This document shows positions 9,853-18,894 of a stretch of DNA of 64,000 bases, piece after piece. Position numbers and translations under genes: made by a program. Numbering within the stretch: the first letter of the stretch is position 1; each line of letters begins with the position of its first letter. This stretch comes from Eubacteriales bacterium (GTDB lineage Bacteria; Bacillota; Clostridia; Lachnospirales; Lachnospiraceae), in assembly GCA_030537195.1 (NCBI GenBank), contig JAUNOK010000003.1, positions 1-64,000 on the forward strand, read 5' to 3'. Below the pieces are notes generated by a model. That model searched no databases, was not told the DNA's origin, and was given only the letters and a program-made list of their open reading frames with translations.

Positions 9853-11016
9853 TTACTTAATTAAAAATGCTGTTGGACAGCTTCTTGGTCCTGTTGGTGA
9901 ATATGGAACATTAACCACTTCTCCATCATAATACATCTGGGTCGATGTACCTCCATCCATTGTAGAAGCATTTACAGCTCCATACTGTGCCATAATATCC
10001 TGAAGATCTGAGAATGTTGCGCCAATACTGTTAGGCTGTCTTCCATCTACTGCAAGAAGAAGAATCTTACCATCCGCAGTCTGTCCAATTGCTGTTCTTG
10101 GATTAGTTCCGCCTGCAATTCCAACAACATCCTGTGCCTCTCCATTAACAATAAGGAATGGCCCAATATGGTTGCTTATACTTACACAATCTCTTATATT
10201 AAGTTCCTTTGCCTTAGCAGCATTCATATTGCCAAGTACAAGCTTATTATCATATGTTATGCCTGTGACATGGGATGTTCCGCCATTATCATTAAGAACT
10301 TCGCCGTCTTTCATTACAAGCCCGATTGGCATAGCTGTATATGTTGTGTCTCCATCAACGAATTCTCCACCATTAACGCCACCAATTGCATCATATCTCT
10401 TAGCTATATCTGCAACAACCATTCCATTACCATTAGTAAATTCAGGAACTGTTCCTACAAACAATCTGCTAGGATCTTTTACAATCATAAGTTTTCCTGA
10501 ATATGTAGCACCCTTAACGTCTACTATCTCAATATCTGGAGTTTCAGGATCCTGTGCAGATGTATCAATATTTACAAGTCCTGCATCTGTAATCTCATCT
10601 GTATCCTTAATCGCATTATTAGCTTTAATCTGGTCTATCTCATCCTGTGAGCAGAACCAGTTAGCAAGAAATCCGATTGCACTTGTCTCCTGAACAGAAA
10701 GAACAAACTGAATCTTTGCTGTCTTAGACGGACCATACACAAGCATAGCCATAACTGAATACAGGAATAAAACAAGAATAAGGATTGTTGATAAAAGTGT
10801 TGCACCTACTCTTCCCGCCCATACAAGTACGGGATTCTTACGTTTCTTCTTAGTATTCTTTCCGCCGTCTTTGTTATCTGATGATGTCTTAGATTTGCCA
10901 TATGTCTTATTGTCTTCATAACTGTCATCTAATACATCAAACGGATCAAACCCGTCAATATCTTCGAGTTCGATATCGTCAGCGGTATTGTTAAGTTCCA
11001 TATCTTTTTTAGCCAC
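9853..11016 (-). CDS. Membrane-anchored phosphodiester glycosidase (NAGPA-domain) protein
   Basis: The 387-residue protein has a charged cytoplasmic N-terminus (to ~residue 60), one transmembrane helix (~67-95) and an extracytoplasmic NAGPA-like domain. Family marks are GGVNGGEFVDGD near 215, NPRTAIGQ near 307 and the DGGTSTQMYYDGE segment near 354. The family cleaves sugar-1-phosphodiester bonds and often occurs with exopolysaccharide genes. The start is GTG behind AGGAGGAAG. It lies 16 bp upstream of the previous operon gene. Confidence 0.85.
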   Translation of the reverse strand: MAKKDMELNNTADDIELEDIDGFDPFDVLDDSYEDNKTYGKSKTSSDNKDGGKNTKKKRKNPVLVWAGRVGATLLSTILILVLFLYSVMAMLVYGPSKTAKIQFVLSVQETSAIGFLANWFCSQDEIDQIKANNAIKDTDEITDAGLVNIDTSAQDPETPDIEIVDVKGATYSGKLMIVKDPSRLFVGTVPEFTNGNGMVVADIAKRYDAIGGVNGGEFVDGDTTYTAMPIGLVMKDGEVLNDNGGTSHVTGITYDNKLVLGNMNAAKAKELNIRDCVSISNHIGPFLIVNGEAQDVVGIAGGTNPRTAIGQTADGKILLLAVDGRQPNSIGATFSDLQDIMAQYGAVNASTMDGGTSTQMYYDGEVVNVPYSPTGPRSCPTAFLIK

Positions 11017-11036
11017 TATAACTTCCTCCTAAATTG

Positions 11037-12119
11037 TTACTTAAAAACCCATCTTTTCTGAATCTGATAACTGATAAGGAATAATCCCAGATCAATTATA
11101 ATCTTAGCTACTCCTGACAGAATTACACTTAATGCAAGCAGCTTCGTTGCAATATACACCAATGCGTAAGAACATGCAAGCTGGCAGAACCATAAAATGT
11201 AATATCTCACAACGGTCTGCTTAAGTCCTGACTGTGATTTAAATACCGCATTTCTGTTAATTGTAAAATTAAACACAGATGATAAAACCCTTGCAATTGC
11301 AGTACTTAAGAATATTCTGAGACTTACCGCGAGTCCGATAAGTACAAATTCAAGAATATTAAATATTGCATTGTCTATCACCCATGAAGCAATAGAACTT
11401 CCTACATACTTCATTCCTGTACTTTTGAAAAGATATTTTAATATGACTTTATATATCTTAATTGAGTCTTTAACAGGATTAAAATGTGATGACGAATTGT
11501 CCTCTATGTATACTGTCTCAATTGGTTCTTCCTGAAATCCAATATTATACTTCTTAAATGCAAGCAGCATATTAGTCTCATACTCAAAACGTTCGCCTTC
11601 TACCTTGTCAAATGTTTCAAGATACTTATATGGTATAGCTCTCAAGCCAGTCTGTGTGTCCGAAATATTCAATCTGCATAATACTTTGAATACACCGCTT
11701 GTCATATTATTGCCGAACTTACTTCTGGCAGGAACATCCTCGCCACTGAAATCCCTTACGCCTAAAACCACATTACCAGTTGCAACCATTGTTTCACTAC
11801 ATTTTTTAATATCTTTAGCACGATGCTGATTATCTCCGTCTACTGTCACAACTCCATCAATATCTTTTCTGTTCTCAAGGCAGAATTCAAATGCTGTCTT
11901 TAAGCCTCTTCCTTTTCCCTTGTTAACTTCATGTGTAAGAATTGTACATTCACTATGTGCTGCGACTTCATTAAATGGAGCCATATGTTCATCATCACTT
12001 CCATCATTAACAATAATGATGTCCTTAAAGCCTTCCTCAAGTAAAGCATTAACTACAGCTACAAGCTTATTATCAGGATTCAGTGACGGTATAATAACCG
12101 ATACTTTCATAATATTCAT
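11037..12119 (-). CDS. Family 2 glycosyltransferase fused to a GtrA-like membrane domain
   Basis: The 360-residue protein has an N-terminal GT-A domain (VSVIIPSLNPDN, then the VDGDNQHRAKDI nucleotide-sugar/metal site) like dolichol- or bactoprenol-phosphate glycosyltransferases. The C-terminal ~120 residues carry four transmembrane helices of the GtrA type, ending QIQKRWVFK. Such proteins load a sugar onto a lipid carrier and help move it across the membrane. It heads the three-gene operon with the phosphodiester glycosidase. Two ATGs compete: 12119, or 12110, which is better spaced from GAGTGGG. Confidence 0.88.
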   Translation of the reverse strand: MNIMKVSVIIPSLNPDNKLVAVVNALLEEGFKDIIIVNDGSDDEHMAPFNEVAAHSECTILTHEVNKGKGRGLKTAFEFCLENRKDIDGVVTVDGDNQHRAKDIKKCSETMVATGNVVLGVRDFSGEDVPARSKFGNNMTSGVFKVLCRLNISDTQTGLRAIPYKYLETFDKVEGERFEYETNMLLAFKKYNIGFQEEPIETVYIEDNSSSHFNPVKDSIKIYKVILKYLFKSTGMKYVGSSIASWVIDNAIFNILEFVLIGLAVSLRIFLSTAIARVLSSVFNFTINRNAVFKSQSGLKQTVVRYYILWFCQLACSYALVYIATKLLALSVILSGVAKIIIDLGLFLISYQIQKRWVFK

Positions 12120-12221
12120 CCCACTCTTTGCTAATATTTATAGTGCTTTTCCATTTAAACGCACTGTATTTAGAATATAATAATTCACTAAAGATTGCAA
12201 TAAAAATTTCGTATGCTGTGT

Positions 12222-12249
12222 AACAGGGTCATGCTGTAAACCATAATAT
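12222..12249 (+). promoter_or_regulatory. Possible sporulation-type (sigma-K/E-like) promoter ahead of the Cys-rich gene
   Basis: AACA (12222-12225), a 16-bp gap, then CATAATAT (12242-12249) fits the AC...16...CATAnnnT pattern of mother-cell sigma factors. I see no good TTGACA-type promoter here. Short patterns like this arise by chance, so this is only a lead. The rest of the 12120-12281 gap shows nothing clear. Confidence 0.25.
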
Positions 12250-12281
12250 TGTATTGTAGATTAAATTTGGAGGACTTTTAC

Positions 12282-12560
12282 ATGAGTGATTTAGCAGCAA
12301 CAAACTGCGGAGGATGCGGTGGATGTGGAGATAACTGCAATTCAATTGTATGGATTATCATTCTCCTTCTCCTCTTTGACGGAAACAACGGATGTGGATG
12401 CGGATGCAACAATGGTTGCGGTAATGGATGCAATTCCTTCTGGATTATAATTCTCCTCTGCTTATGCTGTGGCTGTGGCAACGGCACTAACTTCCTTAAC
12501 GGCTTTGGATGCGGATGCAACAATGGTTGTGGATGCAACAGCGGATGCGGATGCCAGTAA
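12282..12560 (+). CDS. Small Cys/Gly-rich protein with two hydrophobic segments (MSDLAATN type)
   Basis: The 92-residue product begins MSDLAATNCGGCGGCGD and alternates CGCGCNNGCG-type runs with two near-identical hydrophobic stretches (NSIVWIIILLLLF and NSFWIIILLCLCC), so it looks internally duplicated. Similar Clostridia proteins carry the uninformative name 'chorion class high-cysteine HCB protein 13'. About a quarter of residues are Cys, suggesting metal binding or disulfide cross-linking, perhaps in an envelope or spore layer. The start is fixed by GGAGG 8 nt before ATG, although the frame is open further upstream. A terminator follows directly. Confidence 0.85.
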   Translation: MSDLAATNCGGCGGCGDNCNSIVWIIILLLLFDGNNGCGCGCNNGCGNGCNSFWIIILLCLCCGCGNGTNFLNGFGCGCNNGCGCNSGCGCQ

Positions 12561-12572
12561 TCTTTTAATATG

Positions 12573-12594
12573 GGGCTGCCTTCAATGGCAGCCC
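12573..12594 (+). terminator. Intrinsic terminator of the Cys-rich gene
   Basis: GGGCTGCC and GGCAGCCC pair around a TTCAAT loop, followed by TTATATATTT. It starts 12 bp after the stop codon. The following 12600-12828 stretch is AT-rich with no gene I can support. Confidence 0.8.
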
Positions 12595-12828
12595 TTATAT
12601 ATTTAAGCTTTTCCCCGTTCCATCATACACACACTATCTATTTCATATATGGTATTTTCTTCTTCAACAAGTATATTCCCATTATCCTGAATATCCATAT
12701 TGATTACCATATCATTACTCCTTTTTTATATATTATATGGACTTATTTCGTAATTGCGAAGCCTTACAGGAATAATTAAGATATACCCACTAATATATAT
12801 AGAACAAAATATTCTGCTGTGAGCCTAT

Positions 12829-13272
12829 ATGAAAGAACTTCCTATAACTGAATTTGACATGCAGACGCTTCCTCAGTTCATACAGCTTGCCAAAGCCATT
12901 CTTCCTTTTATGGAATTCGGCACCCAGCAGACTCTGGGAACTCTGCTTCGTGCATATGAATTTTCCTGCACAATGAATTATTACAGCCGTCCGGAAAGTC
13001 TGCGTATTGCAGCATGCTCTTCCAAGCCGCATCTTTCTTTAAACAGTCCTATTCAGGATATTCTTTCAGATGAAAACATCATGAATGTTATTCTCAGATA
13101 CTGTCCGGATAATTTTAAGAATGTCATAAACAATTTTAAGAACTACAGTAAGATGTCCGATTTATTCAATATGATGAATCCTGACCAGTCTGGAAGCAAC
13201 GGATTTCTCAATCCGGCACAGCAGAAAATGTATGAAGCATATACAGAGCAGTTAAACAATCTTAATATTTAA
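12829..13272 (+). CDS. Conserved-looking hypothetical protein
   Basis: The 147-residue protein is soluble and largely helical, with no signal peptide or membrane segment. I do not recognise a family. It includes LPQFIQLAKAILPFMEFGTQ and a C-terminal stretch with NMMNPDQSGSNGF. The ribosome-binding site is weak (GTGAG). It lies 16 bp before the next gene, and the pair probably form an operon of unknown purpose. Membrane-bound precursor-like features are absent. Confidence 0.6.
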   Translation: MKELPITEFDMQTLPQFIQLAKAILPFMEFGTQQTLGTLLRAYEFSCTMNYYSRPESLRIAACSSKPHLSLNSPIQDILSDENIMNVILRYCPDNFKNVINNFKNYSKMSDLFNMMNPDQSGSNGFLNPAQQKMYEAYTEQLNNLNI

Positions 13273-13288
13273 TAATTTGGAGGATTCT

Positions 13289-13528
13289 ATGTCAGAATTA
13301 GATTTTAGAAAGCAGCTTCTGCTTAACGAATTCAAAACTTTATCACAGGGAAAGAAAAATGATGAAATCATCCCTCTTCTTTTCGCTATTAATGATAAGG
13401 CTAAAAAATCCGGCATAACATTTACTAAAGAGGACTGTCAGTTAGTAATCAGCAGCATGTCTGGGCAGCTAAGTGAAAAAGAGCTCAGGCTATTGCCTGA
13501 GCTCCTGTCTCTTCTTAACATGAATTAA
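13289..13528 (+). CDS. Small helical hypothetical protein
   Basis: The 79-residue protein is Lys/Glu/Leu-rich and all-helical in appearance (ELDFRKQLLLNEFKTLSQ). An in-frame TTG lies four codons upstream, but TTTGGAGG sits 5 nt before the ATG at 13289, so that start is preferred. Its last codons contain a perfect inverted repeat that acts as the terminator of the convergent leuS gene. Function unknown. Confidence 0.65.
   Translation: MSELDFRKQLLLNEFKTLSQGKKNDEIIPLLFAINDKAKKSGITFTKEDCQLVISSMSGQLSEKELRLLPELLSLLNMN
13476..13504 (-). terminator. leuS terminator embedded in the convergent gene
   Basis: On the minus strand GAGCTCAGGC, loop AATA, GCCTGAGCTC is followed by TTTTT. The stem is a perfect 10 bp. 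It lies 34 bp after the leuS stop but inside the last third of the plus-strand gene at 13289-13528, so the same bases code for protein on one strand and terminate transcription on the other. Confidence 0.85.
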
Positions 13529-13537
13529 TATCTTTAA

Positions 13538-15955
13538 TTACTTGGCAACAATATTAACAATTCTTCCTGGTACATAGATTTCTTTAATAATGTTACCTGA
13601 AAGCTTGCTTCCAAGTGCTTCCTTAGCTGCAGCAATTACACTGTCTTTGTCAGCATCCTTGGCAATATTGATAGTAGCCTTAGTCTTTCCATTAATCTGG
13701 ACTGCTATCTCAACTGTTGATTCAACTGTCTTAGCTTCATCGTATTCAGGCCATGTCTGCTGATATACTCTTCCGCTCTCGCCGATTGCTTCCCACATCT
13801 CTTCTGTAATGTGTGGAGCAACCGGATTAAGTAAGATAAGGAATGTCTTAAGTTCTCCCTTAGTAATCTTACCCGCCTTGCTGAAATCATTGAGCATTGT
13901 CATAAGCTGTGCAATAGCTGTATTGTACTTAAGATTCTCGTAATCAAATGAAACCTTCTTGATTGTCTGATGCATCTTAGTCTCGAATTCCTTAGAAAAT
14001 CCTTCTTCATCAGTCATGATATCCTGAAGCTTCCAAACTCTGTCTAAGAATCTGCGACACCCCTTAACACCATCTTCTGACCATGAAGCAGCTGCGTCAA
14101 ATGCACCAATGAACATCTCATATGTTCTTAATGTATCTGCACCGTAATCTCTTACGATATCATCAGGGTTAACAACATTGCCTCTTGACTTACTCATCTT
14201 CTCGCCGTTCTCACCAAGAATCATACCATGAGATGTTCTCTTCTGATATGGCTCTGGGCAAGGTACAACCTTCTGGTCGTAAAGGAATCTGTGCCAGAAT
14301 CTTGAATAGAGTAAGTGTAATGTTGTATGTTCCATTCCACCGTTATACCAGTCTACTGGAAGCCAGTACTTAAGAGCTTCCTGACTTGCAAGTGTCTCTG
14401 TGTTATGTGGATCTGTATATCTTAAGAAATACCATGATGATCCAGCCCACTGAGGCATTGTATCTGTTTCTCTCTTAGCTGGTCCGCCACAGCATGGGCA
14501 TGTTGTATTAACCCAGTCTGTCATTGCTGCAAGAGGAGATTCTCCATTATCTGTTGGCATATAGCTTTCTACTTCTGGAAGAAGTAATGGAAGTTCGCTC
14601 TCATCAAGAGGAACATAACCACATTTGTCACAATGAACAATTGGAATAGGCTCGCCCCAGTATCTCTGACGTGAGAATACCCAGTCTCTGAGCTTATAAT
14701 TAACCTTGGCATTACCAATTCCCTTTTCTGTAAGGAATTCAATCATCTTTTCCTTAGCTTCTTTAACTTCAAGTCCGTTAAGGAAATCAGAATTGATAAG
14801 AACGCCTGTTGCTACATCTGTAAATGCAGCTTCATTAACATCAACTTCCTCACCGTTCTTAGCTACAACCTGAATGATAGGAAGGTTGAACTTCTTAGCG
14901 AATTCCCAGTCTCTTTCATCATGTGCAGGAACGGCCATGATAGCACCTGTACCATAACTCATAAGTACATAATCTGATACCCAGATTGGAACTTCCTTGC
15001 CATTAACAGGATTAACTGCCTTAAGTCCGTTAATCTCAACACCTGTCTTATCCTTTGCAAGCTCTGCTCTCTCGAAATCTGACTTTCTCGAAGCCTGCTC
15101 TCTATAAGCCTCTATCTCATCCCAGTTCTTAATCTCATCCTTATACTTATCAAGATATGGATGTTCTGGTGATACAACCATGTAAGTAACACCGAAAAGT
15201 GTATCACATCTTGTTGTATATATTCTTAACTTATCTTCCTTACCAGCAATTGCGAAATCAACTTCTGCACCTGTAGAACGTCCAATCCAGTTCTTCTGCT
15301 GAGTCTTTACTCTCTCAATATAATCTACATGGTCAAGTCCTTCGATAAGCTTGTCTGCATAATCTGTAATCTTGAGCATCCATTCGCTCTTAACCTTACG
15401 GACAACTGGTGAACCACATCTTTCACATACACCGTTAACTACTTCCTCATTAGCAAGACCTACCTTACATGAAGTACACCAGTTAATTGGCATCTCCTGC
15501 TTATAAGCAAGTCCAGCCTTGAAAAGCTTAAGGAAAATCCACTGTGTCCACTTATAATAATCAGGATCTGTAGTATTAATCTCTCTGTCCCAGTCAAATG
15601 AATAACCGATTGACTGAAGCTGGTTCTTAAAATGATCTATATTATTCTTAGTAACTATCTTAGGGTGAATCTTGTTCTTAATAGCATAGTTCTCTGTTGG
15701 AAGACCGAATGCATCCCAACCCATTGGGTATAAAACATTATATCCCTGCATTCTTCTCTTTCTTGCTACAATATCAAGCGCTGTATATGGTCTTGGATGA
15801 CCTACATGAAGTCCCTGTCCTGATGGATATGGGAACTCTACGAGTGCATAATACTTTGGTTTTGAATAATCATTAGTTGCAGCAAAGGCTTTTTCATCCT
15901 GCCATATCTGCTGCCACTTCTTTTCAACTGTTTTGTGGTTATATACTGCCGACAT
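13538..15955 (-). CDS. leuS: Leucyl-tRNA synthetase
   Basis: The 805-residue class I synthetase attaches leucine to tRNA-Leu. The HIGH-type motif HVGH is near residue 48, the CP1 editing domain is present, CERCGSP and CPCCGGP zinc-type pairs are visible, and KMSKS lies in [10 protein letters not shown]. The open frame extends 14 codons further upstream, but AAGGAGG stands 8 nt before the ATG at 15955. Its short leader (about 25 nt from the promoter) leaves no room for a T-box. Confidence 0.97.
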   Translation of the reverse strand: MSAVYNHKTVEKKWQQIWQDEKAFAATNDYSKPKYYALVEFPYPSGQGLHVGHPRPYTALDIVARKRRMQGYNVLYPMGWDAFGLPTENYAIKNKIHPKIVTKNNIDHFKNQLQSIGYSFDWDREINTTDPDYYKWTQWIFLKLFKAGLAYKQEMPINWCTSCKVGLANEEVVNGVCERCGSPVVRKVKSEWMLKITDYADKLIEGLDHVDYIERVKTQQKNWIGRSTGAEVDFAIAGKEDKLRIYTTRCDTLFGVTYMVVSPEHPYLDKYKDEIKNWDEIEAYREQASRKSDFERAELAKDKTGVEINGLKAVNPVNGKEVPIWVSDYVLMSYGTGAIMAVPAHDERDWEFAKKFNLPIIQVVAKNGEEVDVNEAAFTDVATGVLINSDFLNGLEVKEAKEKMIEFLTEKGIGNAKVNYKLRDWVFSRQRYWGEPIPIVHCDKCGYVPLDESELPLLLPEVESYMPTDNGESPLAAMTDWVNTTCPCCGGPAKRETDTMPQWAGSSWYFLRYTDPHNTETLASQEALKYWLPVDWYNGGMEHTTLHLLYSRFWHRFLYDQKVVPCPEPYQKRTSHGMILGENGEKMSKSRGNVVNPDDIVRDYGADTLRTYEMFIGAFDAAASWSEDGVKGCRRFLDRVWKLQDIMTDEEGFSKEFETKMHQTIKKVSFDYENLKYNTAIAQLMTMLNDFSKAGKITKGELKTFLILLNPVAPHITEEMWEAIGESGRVYQQTWPEYDEAKTVESTVEIAVQINGKTKATINIAKDADKDSVIAAAKEALGSKLSGNIIKEIYVPGRIVNIVAK

Positions 15956-15986
15956 AACACATTCCTCCTTAAAAACGCATAAAATC

Positions 15987-16015
15987 ATTCTACACACATC
16001 ACCTTAATTTGTCAA
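15987..16015 (-). promoter_or_regulatory. leuS promoter
   Basis: On the minus strand TTGACA (16010-16015), a 17-bp spacer and TAGAAT (15987-15992) form a near-consensus vegetative promoter. The start would be about 25 nt upstream of the leuS ATG. Confidence 0.85.
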
Positions 16016-16028
16016 TTAAATAGCTGTC

Positions 16029-16057
16029 TTTACATTATCACTTTAAAGTGTTAAAAT
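16029..16057 (+). promoter_or_regulatory. tyrA promoter with a palindrome in its spacer
   Basis: TTTACA (16029-16034), 17 bp, TAAAAT (16052-16057). The spacer contains the perfect 12-bp palindrome CACTTTAAAGTG (16039-16050), a plausible repressor site for an unknown regulator. Confidence 0.6.
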
Positions 16058-16108
16058 ACCACTGTTCACTTAAAATTTATAATAATTCTTACATGGAGGT
16101 TATAACAT

Positions 16109-16978
16109 ATGAAGACTAGAGTTGGATTCATAGGTTTCGGACTCATTGCAGGAGCCTTAGCCCATGCCCTTAAAGAAAGCGGCAGGGATTATCATATAAC
16201 TGCCACAAGCAGACATCTAGAACCGGTTAATGCCGCGGTTGCTGACGGTATTGTTGATGTTGCCGCACCTGCGGTAGATGAAACATTTGCACAATGCGAT
16301 ATAATTCTGTTATGTACACCAGTAATTACTATTACAGAATATCTTACAAAGATAAAAGATATTGCCAGTCCTGACTGTATCATCACTGACGTGGGAAGTG
16401 TCAAGACAATAATACACGAAGCAGCAAGTTCGCTGGGACTTGATAATCGCTTCATAGGCGGACACCCTATGGCTGGGTCTGAAAAAACAGGTTATGAGAA
16501 TTCAAGTTCATCAATTATAAAAGGTGCAAGATACATAATCACACCAACCAAAGAAACCAAGCCTGAAAAAATCGAATTCATGAAACAGTTTGCATTAGAT
16601 GTTGGCATGCGTCCTATCGTCATGGATTACCATGTTCATGACAAATCCGTTGCTGCCATAAGCCACGTTCCACATCTACTATCAACTGCACTTGTCCATG
16701 TAGTATCAGACAACGATGATGAAGAAAAGCATATGCAGCAGCTTGCCGCAGGATGCTTCCGTGACATGTCAAGAGTTGCTGCATCTTCCCCTGAAATGTG
16801 GGAGCAGATATGCTTAACTAACAGTTCTGCAATCAGCAACATTCTTGAACAGTATATTGAAATGCTTGAAACAATCAAAGATAACATCGACCAAAAAACA
16901 CCAGGCTATGTCGCCAGCCTTTTCGAGATGTCCCGCGAATACAGAAATTCACTTGAAAGCAAACACCCAGAGCATTAA
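16109..16978 (+). CDS. tyrA: Prephenate dehydrogenase
   Basis: The 289-residue protein converts prephenate to 4-hydroxyphenylpyruvate with NAD(P)+ in tyrosine synthesis. The Rossmann loop GFIGFGLIAGALA is at the N-terminus, the family motif GGHPMAGSEKTGYENS near residue 117, and the helical dimerisation domain follows (AISHVPHLLSTAL). No C-terminal ACT domain is present, which makes allosteric tyrosine control less likely. Upstream is TGGAGG. The stop codon lies in the loop of its terminator. Confidence 0.92.
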   Translation: MKTRVGFIGFGLIAGALAHALKESGRDYHITATSRHLEPVNAAVADGIVDVAAPAVDETFAQCDIILLCTPVITITEYLTKIKDIASPDCIITDVGSVKTIIHEAASSLGLDNRFIGGHPMAGSEKTGYENSSSSIIKGARYIITPTKETKPEKIEFMKQFALDVGMRPIVMDYHVHDKSVAAISHVPHLLSTALVHVVSDNDDEEKHMQQLAAGCFRDMSRVAASSPEMWEQICLTNSSAISNILEQYIEMLETIKDNIDQKTPGYVASLFEMSREYRNSLESKHPEH

Positions 16979-16994
16979 GCTCTGGGTGTTTTAT
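16962..16994 (+). terminator. tyrA terminator that contains the stop codon
   Basis: AACACCCAGAGC (16962-16973) pairs with GCTCTGGGTGTT (16979-16990) around the loop ATTAA, whose TAA (16976-16978) is the tyrA stop. TTTATTTAT follows. The last four codons of tyrA form the left arm. Confidence 0.85.
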
Positions 16995-17263
16995 TTATGG
17001 TGATTCGACATATATACGCACCTGCAGGACTGTCTGTATATAGCACATGCTTTCAGGATTCCTGCGCTTAGTAGGAGTAAATGCTACTATCTACAAAGTC
17101 TATTACAGCGTGCGAAAGCAAACGCACTTCGTTTGAACGAGCTTTCGCACGCTGAACTTATGTATATAGCAGCATTAACTCCTACACAGCTCGTCATATT
17201 CAAGCATATGCTATATACAGACACCCCCGCCGGTGCTCACTAACATCGAACGGTCATAAATAA
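16991..17263. repeat. 273-bp palindromic element, copy 1
   Basis: The whole gap between the convergent tyrA and nucleoside-kinase genes is one long imperfect inverted repeat. Paired arms include TTATTTATG/CATAAATAA (outer), TGTCTGTATATAGCA with its complement, GTAGGAGT/ACTCCTAC, and CAGCGTGCGAAAGC/GCTTTCGCACGCTG (inner). The tip carries a small hairpin AAACG-CACTT-CGTTT. The central 128 nt (17062-17189) match 56949-57077 read on the other strand at roughly four fifths of positions. I see no protein-coding gene. It could be a structured RNA or a non-autonomous mobile palindrome. Confidence 0.8.
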
Positions 17264-17267
17264 ATCA

Positions 17268-18875
17268 TCAGACCTTGAAACAGCCACCACCGACGAATTC
17301 TCGTAAAATTGAATCAATTGGTACGTTCTCGTAGCCGCATGGCAGGAAGTAATTTAGGAACTTAAGCAGTCTGTTGGCTTCCTGATATTCCGGATCAGCC
17401 TCTGTCACCTGAAAAAGTATAGGTTCAACAAATGACTTTAATACACATGGTTCATATGGCATTGCTGAATTAAACATAACATCTGCCTGCTCCTGGAATG
17501 GAAAGATATTCTTCTCTTCTCCTCTTCTTACAGACTCCCACATAGAAAGAGTCTTCTTGGCAGATGCCCCTCTCGTTCTGTAATCTCTTACAAGTCTTCT
17601 TAAAAGTCTTCCATCTGTAGTTGATACCCTGTTGTGCTCATCAACATTAAGCTGTGTAAGTGCACTGATATATATCTTGAACTTACTGTCTATTGGAAGT
17701 GAATAAGATAATTCATCATTAAGACAATGGATACCTTCTATTACAAGGACATCATCTTCACCTAACTGCAGGAAATTACCATTATATTCTTTTCTTCCAA
17801 ACTTAAAATTAAATTCAGGCAATTCAACCTTTTCTCCATTAAGAAGCTGTGTCATATGCTTATTAAAAAGTTCAATATCAACTGCATGAAGGTCTTCATA
17901 ATTGTAATCACCATTCTCATCAAGCGGCGTCTGTTCTCTTTCAACAAAATAATTATCAACCGCTATAGGATGCGGCTTATATCCATTAGCCATAAGCTGT
18001 ATTGACAATCTGTGTGAAAATGTTGTCTTTCCTGAAGAAGATGGACCAGCTATCATGATGAATTTAGTATGTGGTCTCTTCTTTATCTCATCAACTATCT
18101 CAACAATCTTCTGCTCCTGAAGTGCCTCCTGCGTAAGCATAAGAGCTGTCATATCTCCATTAGTTATGTGGTCATTAAGCTCTCCAACTGTAGACATTCC
18201 TAGCATCTGTGCCCAGCTCGTACTTTCCTTTAACACATTAAACAGTTTTGCCTGTGGATTAAACTCAGGGACTTCCAACGGCGCATTCTTAACGGGAAGC
18301 TGCAGCACAATCCCCTCATCATACAGAAATATATCAAATACTCCAAGCATACCTGTAGAAGATGCCATATAACCATAAAAGTAATCTTTATATCCATTAA
18401 GGTCATAGACATTAACAAATGAACTTCTTCTGTATTTAAATAAAGATGTCTTATCTGTCATTCCTTTTTCTTTAAAAAGCTTCATGGCATCAGATATCTT
18501 CATTAGTTCTTTCTTAATCGGAAGATCCTTCTCTACCATACTGTGCATAACAGACTTAACTTCATCTATAAACTCTTTATCAGGTCTGAAGTCTCCATCA
18601 AATGTGCAGTACAATCCTTTACTTAAAGAATATTCAACAACAACTCTTTCAATATTTCTGTTCATCTTATCTATAGCCGCAAGCATAAGAAGAACAACAC
18701 TTCTTCTGTATGTCTCATTACCTATTGATGTTGAAGTTGTAACAAATGTAACATCACTATCTGGAGCATATTCTTCTCCAAGTTCTTTAAGCTTACCGTT
18801 AACATTAGCAAGTATAATCTCGTCCTTATATTCGCTCTGCTTCTCCTGTGCAAGCTGTGCCAGTGTCATTCCCAT
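17268..18875 (-). CDS. Nucleoside (uridine-kinase-like) kinase with N-terminal TGS/threonyl-tRNA synthetase-like region
   Basis: The 535-residue protein has an N-terminal region resembling the TGS/editing part of threonyl-tRNA synthetases and a C-terminal phosphoribulokinase/uridine-kinase domain with Walker A GPSSSGKTTFSHRL near residue 278. Members of this fusion family are annotated as nucleoside kinases; the substrate is not certain from sequence. AGAGGAGG lies 5 nt before ATG. It is the last gene of the dgt-dnaG-rpoD-trmK run and ends against the palindromic element. Confidence 0.85.
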   Translation of the reverse strand: MGMTLAQLAQEKQSEYKDEIILANVNGKLKELGEEYAPDSDVTFVTTSTSIGNETYRRSVVLLMLAAIDKMNRNIERVVVEYSLSKGLYCTFDGDFRPDKEFIDEVKSVMHSMVEKDLPIKKELMKISDAMKLFKEKGMTDKTSLFKYRRSSFVNVYDLNGYKDYFYGYMASSTGMLGVFDIFLYDEGIVLQLPVKNAPLEVPEFNPQAKLFNVLKESTSWAQMLGMSTVGELNDHITNGDMTALMLTQEALQEQKIVEIVDEIKKRPHTKFIMIAGPSSSGKTTFSHRLSIQLMANGYKPHPIAVDNYFVEREQTPLDENGDYNYEDLHAVDIELFNKHMTQLLNGEKVELPEFNFKFGRKEYNGNFLQLGEDDVLVIEGIHCLNDELSYSLPIDSKFKIYISALTQLNVDEHNRVSTTDGRLLRRLVRDYRTRGASAKKTLSMWESVRRGEEKNIFPFQEQADVMFNSAMPYEPCVLKSFVEPILFQVTEADPEYQEANRLLKFLNYFLPCGYENVPIDSILREFVGGGCFKV

Positions 18876-18894
18876 AGCATCCTCCTCTTATGCA

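Noticed and set aside
12278..12538. Pro/His-rich antisense frame opposite the Cys-rich gene
   Set aside because: It is the mirror of repetitive TGC/GGA codons. The plus strand has the ribosome-binding site and terminator.
15956..16108. T-box leader for leuS
   Set aside because: The promoter lies only ~25 nt before the leuS start region, leaving no room for a T-box.
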